Below are positions 1 to 5,532 of a stretch of DNA of 7,230 nt, piece by piece. Source of the stretch: an uncultured Lachnospiraceae bacterium (GTDB lineage: Bacteria; Bacillota; Clostridia; Lachnospirales; Lachnospiraceae); the NCBI GenBank assembly GCA_910585995.1, contig CAJUGG010000029.1:1-7230 (forward strand), written 5' to 3'. The first letter of the stretch is position 1. Each line of letters starts with the position of its first letter. The notes below the pieces were generated by a model. That model made no database searches and had not been told where the DNA came from. It saw only the letters and a program-made list of their open reading frames with translations. The position numbers and the translations under genes were made by a program.

Positions 1-216
1 CACCCCCCGCGGCTTATTCACCGCCAAAAGAATCGTCTGCTCCCTCCCTTCTTCAGAAACAAGCCTCCCATCCACCATCACCCTCTGCCCCTCAAACACC
101 TGCATCCCCACAAAAGCCCTCTCCCCATCCACCATCACACGCCCCGCCTCCAAAAGCCGGTCCGCCTCTCTCCTAGAACAAATCCCCATCTCACTCAAAT
201 ACTTATTCACTCTCAT
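1..216 (-). CDS. rluF: 23S rRNA pseudouridine synthase, RluF type (N-terminal 72 residues, cut by window edge)
   Basis: The first 72 codons of a gene that continues beyond position 1. The product starts MRVNKYLSEMGICSRREADR, a typical S4 RNA-binding domain (about residues 1-60), and reaches LAVNKPRGV. That is the start of the catalytic domain in the RsuA/RluB/RluF group of pseudouridine synthases. From memory it lines up almost without gaps with the start of E. coli RluF (MRLNKY.SE.GICSRREADR, then LNKPVGI). RluF isomerises a uridine in 23S rRNA during ribosome maturation in the cytoplasm. The catalytic aspartate lies outside the window, so activity cannot be judged. The ATG at 216 has a strong AGGAGGGG ribosome binding site just upstream and a good promoter at 245-273. 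Assignment to the RsuA/RluF group is firm; RluF rather than RluB or RsuA is likely. Confidence 0.85.
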   Translation of the reverse strand, partial: MRVNKYLSEMGICSRREADRLLEAGRVMVDGERAFVGMQVFEGQRVMVDGRLVSEEGREQTILLAVNKPRGV

Positions 217-244
217 AAAATCCCCCTCCTCATCTCTCCTCCCC

Positions 245-273
245 ATCATACCAAAAACCTCAAAAAAACACAA
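245..273 (-). promoter_or_regulatory. Sigma-A-type promoter for the rluF-like gene
   Basis: Read on the minus strand, a -35 box TTGTGT (268-273) is followed after exactly 17 bases by the -10 box TATGAT (245-250). The -10 is preceded by TGG, which fits an extended -10. Transcription would begin near 238, giving a leader of about 22 nt that contains the ribosome binding site. Position and spacing fit the gene that starts at 216. Confidence 0.65.
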
Positions 274-293
274 TCATCTTCTCCCCTACGTTA

Positions 294-382
294 TGGATGA
301 TCGTCGCCTTTCTCCCTGTAATCATCCTCAGCTTCGACTCCTCCCTATCGCCCTGTGGATGATCGCCTACAGGCGATCATCC
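294..382. repeat. Perfect 26-bp palindrome (357-382) with a degenerate copy at 294-327
   Basis: At 357-382 a 12-bp stem, GGATGATCGCCT, is perfectly inverted around a 2-base centre. It abuts the left end of the large palindromic element at 383. A related block at 294-327 begins TGGATGATCGTCGCCT and ends ATCATCC, so its outer 7 bp can also pair. The two blocks share the word TGGATGATCG. No T-run follows, so these are not standard terminators. They could be a small REP-like repeat or part of the target into which the neighbouring element inserted; function unknown. Confidence 0.6.
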
Positions 383-574
383 GGGGCTGTCGCAAAATGA
401 ACGCCCTGACTCGTACAAAGAGTGCTGTGTAGATTGGAGCGGACAGTCTGTGCGGTTTGTATGCTCCAGGCGGACACCTGTGTGTCCGATTGGAGCATAG
501 AAATCGTGCGGACTGTCCGATACATTCTATGCAGACCTTTGTACGAGTCAGGGCGTTCATTTTGCGACAGCCCC
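383..574. mobile_element. 192-bp palindromic element with 38-bp perfect terminal inverted repeats (MITE-like)
   Basis: The left arm 383-420 (starting GGGGCTGTCGCAAAATGA) is an exact inverted copy of 537-574. Inside it a second, imperfect stem pairs 440-477 with 482-519 (31 of 38 positions match, and some mismatches are G-U pairs). It closes on a perfect 7-bp hairpin, CGGACAC/GTGTCCG, with the 4-base loop CTGT at 478-481. The unpaired middle parts are 421-439 and 520-536. The word GATTGGAGC occurs twice as a direct repeat (432-440 and 488-496). There is no credible coding capacity and no clear target-site duplication. Ends of the form GGGGCTGTCGCAAAA recall the termini of some full-length insertion sequences, IS1182-like by memory, so a non-autonomous derivative is the best guess. 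The right end lies only 10 bp past the stop codon at 585, so the transcript of that gene would run into a very stable hairpin, which may act as a transcript end. Confidence 0.7.
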
Positions 575-584
575 TCTCCCCTCT

Positions 585-1022
585 CTACCGAAGATAAGCC
601 TTCAACTTCTCAATATTTTTCTCCTCAAAATCCATCAACTCCTGCGCCATCTCATAATACTCCTTCTGCGCACTTTTATTTTTCTTCACCACTTTCATAA
701 GCTCTGTAATCCCCTTGGTATTCCCCTGGATCATCATATCCGCCAGATGTTCCGTACTGGCATTTAACAGCGTATTCATCTGAATCCCGCCCCACAGCAT
801 CGTCCGATCCATCAGCTTGTCCTGCGGAGGCTCCACCTGCTCTTTCCGATACTGTTTCTCCATCTTCTCTTCCATCTGAACAAATTTACAAGCCTGTCTG
901 TTAAGATCCAGCGCCAGATCATCATCGTCCACCTTACCGATGATCACATTGATCGCCTCTCTGCCCATCCGGGTATTCTTATAGCTCTCATCCAATACTG
1001 CCTTATCCGCTTCTGTCAACAT
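585..1022 (-). CDS. Small all-helical protein of unknown function (145 aa)
   Basis: I cannot name this gene. The 145-residue product is highly charged and appears almost entirely alpha-helical. It has an acidic patch VDDDD at 31-35, the segment MLWGGIQMNTLLN at 75-87, and a C-terminal helix pair from about 95 to 145 (ITELMKVVKKN, then ELMDFEEKNIEKLKAYL). The spacing of long amphipathic helices resembles a ferritin-like or four-helix bundle, but I see no clear metal-binding Glu/His set, so that fold is a guess. There is no signal peptide or membrane segment, so it is probably cytoplasmic. The ATG at 1022 has a clear AAAGGAG site 7 bases upstream. It lies 90 bp after the SH3b gene with no terminator in between and could be co-transcribed with it. 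The gene itself looks intact and real. Confidence 0.75.
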   Translation of the reverse strand: MLTEADKAVLDESYKNTRMGREAINVIIGKVDDDDLALDLNRQACKFVQMEEKMEKQYRKEQVEPPQDKLMDRTMLWGGIQMNTLLNASTEHLADMMIQGNTKGITELMKVVKKNKSAQKEYYEMAQELMDFEEKNIEKLKAYLR

Positions 1023-1112
1023 AAAAAAACTCCTTTCTCTGGTAACTTGTTACTATCACCTAGAGTATGGAGCTTTTTTCATAATTATTCATTTGTTATA
1101 AGATCTATCATA

Positions 1113-2147
1113 TTACTCAATATATTCCGTCATCACATAACCTGTCTGCCCATTGTATTCCACCTTGCTCCAGCCATCTCCATAAGACTCGATCTGCGTG
1201 ATCGTATCTCCAGCATAAGCCAATGCAAGTCTGGCCGACTCCGTACTGCGCTCTGCACGCACATTGACCGTATCCGTCACGTGTGTCTGGCGGTTCTGCG
1301 GTGTCACCTCAGGATCTTCTGCCTGAGCCGGCTCTTCCGGCTGTGCCTCTTCACCCTCTTCAGGGGTCTCCTGTTGCTCCTCTGCCGGCTGCTCTCCCTC
1401 CTCAGACTCCTGCGGCTCATTTTCCGCCACTTGGCCATTGATCCTCTGAATAAAGGCCGCCAGCGTCTCATCCTGCTCCTGTGCCTGCTGATAGCGGGCA
1501 CGCACATCATCATACAGCGCCTGCACTTCCGGATCTTTCTCCAACTCAGCCACATATTCTCTCATACTCTCGTCGATATCTCCATAGTGAATCCGACGGC
1601 CTTCGCCAGACTTAGGACCCACATACAGACAGATGATATCCGGTGCGCTGGTCTCGATATTGATCAGTTTCATATCATAGCACACAAAGACGATGTAAGA
1701 GTCATCCACTGGCCCATTCTTGGTATAGCAGGTCACATTGTTAAAATTCTCGATAAAGGATGCGCGATTCTGAATCTTTTCCTTCTCTTCATCGGTCAGG
1801 ACATCCACGATCTGCTCTAATCCTTCCACATCCCCACTGGCAATATACTCACAGTATTCCTCTACCAGGCGGTCTACAGATGCATGGGTATTCTCTTCGA
1901 GATTGTTCTCCGGCTCTGCTTCCGGCTGAGTCCCTTCTGCATCGGCTGGAGCATTGGTCTCAGGAGCTTCAGTCTGCATCTCTTCCGGGGTTCCCTGCTG
2001 CTCCACCTGGCCCTGCATGGCAGGCGTGCCCACATCATTTTTGCGCCCGTCGATCAACAGATAGATAATCACCAATAAAAGTATAATAATAATTCCCATA
2101 TAGAATTTATAATTCGTAAAAATGCTGTTTCCTTCTTTTTTCTCCAT
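1113..2147 (-). CDS. Membrane-anchored SH3b-domain protein with Pro/Glu-rich linkers (344 aa)
   Basis: The order of parts is clear: a short basic cytoplasmic start (1-16); one uncleaved membrane helix rich in Ile and Leu (about 17-32); an acidic Pro/Glu/Gln-rich linker (about 40-85); a middle globular region (about 88-235); a second Pro/Glu-rich linker (about 240-285); and a C-terminal bacterial SH3 domain (about 288-344). The SH3 features are VTDTVNVRAERSTES, then GDGWSKVEYNGQTGYVMTEYI. The middle part, with VEEYCEYIASGDVEGL and later paired strands, looks like an NTF2-like fold, which is an inference. SH3b domains commonly bind cell-wall peptides, so the protein probably sits in the membrane with its bulk in the wall zone. 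No catalytic domain is visible. The ATG at 2147 has an ideal AGGAGGAG site. It lies 72 bp downstream of tRNA-Arg; no convincing promoter of its own is seen. Confidence 0.85.
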   Translation of the reverse strand: MEKKEGNSIFTNYKFYMGIIIILLLVIIYLLIDGRKNDVGTPAMQGQVEQQGTPEEMQTEAPETNAPADAEGTQPEAEPENNLEENTHASVDRLVEEYCEYIASGDVEGLEQIVDVLTDEEKEKIQNRASFIENFNNVTCYTKNGPVDDSYIVFVCYDMKLINIETSAPDIICLYVGPKSGEGRRIHYGDIDESMREYVAELEKDPEVQALYDDVRARYQQAQEQDETLAAFIQRINGQVAENEPQESEEGEQPAEEQQETPEEGEEAQPEEPAQAEDPEVTPQNRQTHVTDTVNVRAERSTESARLALAYAGDTITQIESYGDGWSKVEYNGQTGYVMTEYIE

Positions 2148-2219
2148 AAAGCTCCTCCTATGTTATCCTGCATGGTTTTTTGCAGCCCATGGGCCACAGT
2201 GAATTTTGCATATAAAAAA

Positions 2220-2293
2220 TGCACCTGACAAGATTCGAACTTGCGACACCGGGCGTCGGAGGCCCGTGCTCTATCCAGCTGAGCTACAGGTGC
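2220..2293 (-). tRNA. tRNA-Arg (anticodon CCG)
   Basis: A 74-nt cloverleaf on the minus strand. The acceptor arms GCACCTG and CAGGTGC pair fully, with discriminator A at 2220. The D-arm is GCTC/GAGC. The anticodon stem CGGGC/GCCCG holds the loop CTCCGAC, giving anticodon CCG, which reads the Arg codon CGG. The T-arm is GCAAG, loop TTCGAAT, then CTTGT. The CCA end is not encoded. Six T's follow the discriminator directly in the transcript sense (2219-2214), which may aid 3' processing or weak termination. Confidence 0.97.
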
Positions 2294-2312
2294 TTGGCTA
2301 ACTACCTCAATT

Positions 2313-2341
2313 ATCATACACCAACTCTTGAAAATACGCAA
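2313..2341 (-). promoter_or_regulatory. Promoter of tRNA-Arg
   Basis: On the minus strand a -35 box TTGCGT (2336-2341) is followed after 17 bases by the -10 box TATGAT (2313-2318). The predicted start is near 2306, about 12 nt before the mature 5' end at 2293. The AT-rich stretch 2342-2378 just upstream could act as an UP element. The SH3b gene further on may depend partly on readthrough from this promoter, because nothing better is visible before it. Confidence 0.7.
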
Positions 2342-2355
2342 CCTTTTTTTGTAAT

Positions 2356-2377
2356 AAATTTGTAACAAATTTTGTTA
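2356..2377. repeat. Two overlapping 7-bp dyads in the AT-rich stretch upstream of the tRNA promoter
   Basis: AAATTTG at 2356-2362 is inverted as CAAATTT at 2366-2372 across three bases. The overlapping TAACAAA at 2363-2369 is inverted as TTTGTTA at 2371-2377 around one base. They lie 15 bp upstream of the -35 box. They may be only AT-rich UP-element sequence, or an operator; nothing ties them to a known regulator. Confidence 0.4.
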
Positions 2378-2384
2378 ACAATCC

Positions 2385-2435
2385 AGGATTTCTTCCGCCA
2401 GCATCCACAAAGACACTGGCAGAAGTCCTCTTTTT
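2385..2435. terminator. Hairpin at the 3' end of the DUF5688 gene, possible terminator
   Basis: TTCCGCCAG (2393-2401) pairs with CTGGCAGAA (2416-2424), nine pairs including one G-U, around a 14-base loop. AGGA (2385-2388) and TCCT (2426-2429) can extend the stem past an internal loop. It starts directly after the DUF5688 stop codon (2434-2436). Oddly, the run of five T's (2431-2435) lies on the plus-strand side. In the direction of the gene the hairpin is followed only by a mixed GAAATCC stretch, so it may stop transcription weakly or act mainly as a 3' end stabiliser. Confidence 0.4.
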
Positions 2436-3294
2436 AACTCAAAGTCTCCGTGGCAGAGGAGTAATAGTAGACATGTCCGCTTAGATAATCTTCCTCGCTT
2501 ACACAGCTGGCGTTGACCTCCTGAACCAGAAGATTCAGCTCCTGCTGTTCAAAAGCCAGGCTCTTAGGAAAAAGGATCAGTTCATGAATACTGCTTGGCA
2601 GCACACAATAATCCTCCTGAAACACCTGAAAGCACATCCTCTGCACCTTGGGGTCTATGATCACTGCCGCTCCATACTCTTTTCTCTTGTTGGTCAGGAC
2701 ATACATACCACTTGTCAGAGATTCCAGACCATAATACTCCAGAAAATGTTCCATAGGCTCAAAGACTACTGAAGCACAAGACATATTGACAGCCGCCGCC
2801 TGATAGAGTTCCTCCATCCCAATCCCCCAGTATTCCAGGTGTTCCATACGAATCAAAGCAGTCGCATTGTTAATCATATATTCTGGAATCCGAAGGTAAA
2901 AGACGATAGCCAAATCAAGCCAGGGAAGCCAGGGCACCTGTTCTAAAAGTGTCTCATTTTTCTCTCTGGAGATCAGCCGGTAAAAGATCCGGCCCTTCAT
3001 CTGCTCATAATTCAGCACCTCCGTCACTTCCTGATCCGAAAACAACTTGCAAGTCCTCTGAATATGCAGCACAAGATTCGCAATCTGGTCTATTTTTTCC
3101 AGAGTAATATCTTCCTTATAGTAATCATTGACATAGACCGTGGGCTGCTCCCGGTGTCCTGGTATCCGATAAGAAAACCCATCCAGTTTAAGGCCATTAT
3201 TTTTCAGCACCTGAATCGGACGAATCTGTTCTCCCTTATGCAGCTTTTTGTGCAACCTTTTCTCCAAATTATTTAAAAAATCCTCATATGTCAT
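2434..3294 (-). CDS. DUF5688 family protein (286 aa)
   Basis: A protein of a family of unknown function that I know mainly from Lachnospiraceae. Family landmarks recognised from memory, numbered from the start chosen here: VLKNNGLKLDGF (29-40), PTVYVNDYY (51-59), FYRLIS (104-109), PWLDLAIVFYL (124-134), ATALIRMEHLEYWGI (144-158), MYVLTNKRKEYGAAVI (197-212) and VLPSSIHELILFP (231-243). There is no signal peptide or membrane helix, so it is probably cytoplasmic; the biochemical role is unknown. The frame stays open upstream to a TTG at 3402, but I prefer the ATG at 3294. It has an AAAGGA site at the right distance, the family start MTYEDF matches, and the extension carries a strong promoter (3374-3402). 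It follows the hydrolase gene closely without an evident terminator, yet has its own promoter. Confidence 0.85.
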   Translation of the reverse strand: MTYEDFLNNLEKRLHKKLHKGEQIRPIQVLKNNGLKLDGFSYRIPGHREQPTVYVNDYYKEDITLEKIDQIANLVLHIQRTCKLFSDQEVTEVLNYEQMKGRIFYRLISREKNETLLEQVPWLPWLDLAIVFYLRIPEYMINNATALIRMEHLEYWGIGMEELYQAAAVNMSCASVVFEPMEHFLEYYGLESLTSGMYVLTNKRKEYGAAVIIDPKVQRMCFQVFQEDYCVLPSSIHELILFPKSLAFEQQELNLLVQEVNASCVSEEDYLSGHVYYYSSATETLS

Positions 3295-3299
3295 GTAGT

Positions 3300-3305
3300 T
3301 CCTTT
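3300..3305 (-). promoter_or_regulatory. Ribosome binding site fixing the DUF5688 start
   Basis: AAAGGA on the minus strand, five bases before the ATG at 3294. The alternative TTG start at 3402 has no comparable site, so this element decides the start and shortens the longest open frame by 36 codons. Confidence 0.7.
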
Positions 3306-3373
3306 CTGTCTCAACTATCATCTCAAAGGGAATCGTATGCGAAATGCACAAGAATGTTTTATATCTATTCTCT

Positions 3374-3402
3374 ATTGTACATGTTTTTTTGATATTTGAC
3401 AA
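3374..3402 (-). promoter_or_regulatory. Promoter of the DUF5688 gene
   Basis: On the minus strand the -35 box TTGTCA (3397-3402) and the -10 box TACAAT (3374-3379) each match the sigma-A consensus at five of six positions and are separated by exactly 17 bases. Transcription should start near 3367, giving a leader of about 73 nt to the ATG at 3294. The -35 box begins only 15 bp after the stop codon of the hydrolase gene at 3418. Confidence 0.75.
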
Positions 3403-3417
3403 CTATATTTTTGCCAG

Positions 3418-4755
3418 TCAATACCCTTTCTTTTTCAGTTCTGCCACAATCTTTATGTACGTCTCCACTGGATCAAATCCTTTGTAATCTTCGCGTTTCA
3501 AATCAATAATATCCCCATGAGAGATCCCCCGGCTGTGCGTGTTGGAAAACACCCCCTGAAACTCTCCCCATTTTGCAGAATCCACACTCACCAGTCCGTC
3601 ATTTTCCCCCTCCAAAGGCTTAATCATACAATAAGGAATACTCAAAAGCAGATGGCTCCAGGGATGTTTCATCTTGGAAGTATAGCTCTGATAATAGACT
3701 TTTGGGTCATCTGGCACTTGATTGTTAAATCTTTCACTTTCTTTTGTGGAAAATTGGTGCGTAGCCGTGTAAAAATCCGGATTCTTGTCACCAAATTTTC
3801 GAAATGTACGGTCAAAACAAGAAGCAACCAAACGATACAGTCCTTCCGGCAACTGGCAGGCATAATCCACAAAACGGCATCCTCTGTGCGGAGTATTCAT
3901 GGTCGTAAGAGAGGCCACATAAGGAGCCATCCCAAGTTTGGAGATCGCATATCTGGAATCTAACCCACCCTTGGAATGAGCAATGATATTGACCTTTTTC
4001 GCACCCGTCTCCTCAAGTACCTGAAAGATTCGCTTTTTGATATCTTCTGCATTGTAGACAATCGTTCCCAAGGCCTCCTGATTCCCATAGTAGACCAAAG
4101 CCCCGTTTCGCTTCAGCTCCCTAGGAATCCGTCCCCAGTAGTTAAAGTACCTAAGATCCCGAAAGCCGATGCCATGTACCATCACCAGCGGATAGTTTGT
4201 CTTACACAGGTCAGAATCAACCCGAAGTCTCCTTAGCTGTGTCTTCTCCCGTTCAAAATCGTATTCTTCATAGACCAGCCGGCAGGCATACAAAAGCACC
4301 CCGATATTTACCACAGGAATCCACATCGTTAAAAGCATCACAAGCCTTCGCACAATGCTCAGACGCTTGGAAGTGAAAAAAATCAACAGCACTCCCACCC
4401 CCAGGATGCCAAAGCAGCCCACACAGGCAATCACCCCATTGGTGATCCATACAGAAAGACCTGCATGATAAGGAAGAACCTGACGAACATAGCACTGATA
4501 AAATACCACCACCTGTACCGCCATAGCATACAGCCCACAGTAGATCATATGGGCGCCTTTATGCATCAGGCGCACCCTAAGACTCACCGCCACTTTTTCT
4601 TTTGGCTCAATCAGAGAAAGCGCCAGGACACTGCCGGCTAAGACAGCCCAAAACGCAGCCCCCATTCCCGTCTTCACCTGGCTGTACAAAAGTACCACAT
4701 TCAAGATACATGGCAGAAGAACTGCCATCCACAATCGGTAAATCCATTTTCTCAT
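3418..4755 (-). CDS. Multi-pass membrane protein with extracellular lipase-like alpha/beta-hydrolase domain (445 aa)
   Basis: The N-terminal third has five predicted membrane helices (about 7-24, 31-48, 67-88, 101-127, 138-157). Basic loops at 52-66 and 129-137 put the N-terminus inside and the C-terminal domain outside. Residues about 185-445 form an alpha/beta-hydrolase of the lipase type. The oxyanion motif is VMVHGIG (191-197) and the nucleophile elbow AHSKGG carries Ser261. ENDGLVS gives a likely acid, Asp386, and SRGISHGD gives a likely base, His413. MNTPHRG (286-292) also fits this class. A lipase or esterase acting on lipids or other esters at the cell surface is likely; the substrate is unknown. 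The gene starts 9 nt after the preceding nucleotidyltransferase stop, with GAGGGG as ribosome site at a rather long 12-base spacing, so translation may be coupled. The triad Asp and His are inferred from spacing. Confidence 0.85.
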   Translation of the reverse strand: MRKWIYRLWMAVLLPCILNVVLLYSQVKTGMGAAFWAVLAGSVLALSLIEPKEKVAVSLRVRLMHKGAHMIYCGLYAMAVQVVVFYQCYVRQVLPYHAGLSVWITNGVIACVGCFGILGVGVLLIFFTSKRLSIVRRLVMLLTMWIPVVNIGVLLYACRLVYEEYDFEREKTQLRRLRVDSDLCKTNYPLVMVHGIGFRDLRYFNYWGRIPRELKRNGALVYYGNQEALGTIVYNAEDIKKRIFQVLEETGAKKVNIIAHSKGGLDSRYAISKLGMAPYVASLTTMNTPHRGCRFVDYACQLPEGLYRLVASCFDRTFRKFGDKNPDFYTATHQFSTKESERFNNQVPDDPKVYYQSYTSKMKHPWSHLLLSIPYCMIKPLEGENDGLVSVDSAKWGEFQGVFSNTHSRGISHGDIIDLKREDYKGFDPVETYIKIVAELKKKGY

Positions 4756-4764
4756 ACGTACACA

Positions 4765-5532
4765 CTACCCCTCTTTCCGGATCAGCGTATAAAATAACTG
4801 ATTGAGCCTGGTCCAGTCCGGATTCCTGTCATCCGCAAGCTGAGAAGCCAACATTTGATACCTTTTCAGATTTTGTTCAATGTAGTCATGCAGCGGTTCT
4901 AATCGTGCTCCCTTCTCTGCTTCCATCATCTGGGCCTTCTGTTTCAATAAGCTCTGCATCTGCGGTTGTAACTCCTCTTCCAATACCGCATCCAAAAGTT
5001 CCGAAAACAGCATCGGCGGAGGCGTCTTTTTCTGTTCGATCCATTTGCAGGCCATAAGAGGACGCAGCACATAAAAATATTTTTTATATTTCACCTGTTC
5101 CTCTTGTAAAAACGCTTCGTTATTCTTCCGGGCCGTCCCATAATAATGATACATACAGGATTTACAGGAAAAATACTCTCCCATCAAAGCCTTCACCTCA
5201 TCCCACATCTTGGTCGAGCGATAGACGACCGGAGAATTGGCCCATTCAAATACCGTCGCATTGGACTTATGCAGATACTGCAGAACCCTGGACAGATCCC
5301 AGCCACTGATATCCAGCGTCTCATTTAACTCCCAGTTGATAAAATCCTTCTTTTCCTGAAGCCCCAGATAATATGGCAGATCTCTCATATAGACAAAGCG
5401 CACATCATAGTCACTGTCCGGCGAAGCAAATCCCCAGGAACGGCTCCCGGACTCCACCGCATGCAGGATCTTCACCTGTTCTTTCGCTTCGATCTCGTCT
5501 AACTTTTCCTCTATCTGCTCCCTATAATTCAT
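4765..5532 (-). CDS. Nucleotidyltransferase of the YcgL/RlaP family (COG3541, pol-beta superfamily), 255 aa
   Basis: The N-terminus carries the pol-beta-type active site. ESGSRSWGFASPDSDYDVRF (residues 27-46) holds Gly29-Ser30 and the metal-binding pair Asp41/Asp43. The third acid is probably Asp74 in LDISGWDL. The block GWDLSRVLQYLHKSNATVFEWANSPVVY (77-104) is the hallmark of the B. subtilis YcgL group (COG3541; Pfam RlaP, RNA-ligase-associated pol-beta). The catalytic set looks complete, so the enzyme should transfer a nucleotide to an RNA, protein or small-molecule acceptor. The RlaP name comes from genomic links to RNA ligases, but no ligase is in this window. Length is normal for YcgL. 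The ATG at 5532 lies inside the end of the upstream nucleotidyltransferase gene (11-nt overlap ending in its TAG at 5522), which suggests translational coupling; GAGAGGGTG is the ribosome site. Confidence 0.88.
   Translation of the reverse strand: MNYREQIEEKLDEIEAKEQVKILHAVESGSRSWGFASPDSDYDVRFVYMRDLPYYLGLQEKKDFINWELNETLDISGWDLSRVLQYLHKSNATVFEWANSPVVYRSTKMWDEVKALMGEYFSCKSCMYHYYGTARKNNEAFLQEEQVKYKKYFYVLRPLMACKWIEQKKTPPPMLFSELLDAVLEEELQPQMQSLLKQKAQMMEAEKGARLEPLHDYIEQNLKRYQMLASQLADDRNPDWTRLNQLFYTLIRKEG

Larger units (their letters stand above)
217..584. other. Intergenic region of 368 bp holding promoter, small palindromes and palindromic element
   Basis: No gene is supported between the rluF-like start and the stop codon at 585. 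Open frames across 345-700 exist only because the palindrome happens to lack stops. They have no ribosome binding sites and no recognisable protein character. From high to low coordinates the region contains the 192-bp element (574-383), the 26-bp palindrome (382-357), its degenerate relative (327-294) and the rluF promoter (273-245). Nothing else is evident. Confidence 0.7.

Noticed and set aside
345..700. Short open frames on both strands across the palindrome
   Set aside because: They arise from the inverted repeat itself, lack ribosome sites and run into the end of the neighbouring gene.
1030..1075. Possible MerR-type promoter before the helical protein: ACTCTAGG half-site, with ATGAAA and GATAGT 19 bases apart on the minus strand
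   Set aside because: Only one half of the expected dyad is present and both boxes are poor matches. No MerR gene is nearby, so it is not reported as a feature.
1047..1820. Long plus-strand open frame (257 codons) antisense to the SH3b gene
   Set aside because: No ribosome site. Its Leu/Arg/His-rich translation is the mirror of the Glu/Pro-rich linkers of the well-supported minus-strand gene.
2185..2194. GCCCATGGGC palindrome between tRNA-Arg and the SH3b gene
   Set aside because: It is only 10 bp, leaves no loop, and no T-run follows on the minus strand, so there is too little to call a terminator or operator.
2220..2293. tRNA-Arg as an integration (att) site
   Set aside because: I find no second copy of the tRNA 3' end in the window and no integrase gene nearby.
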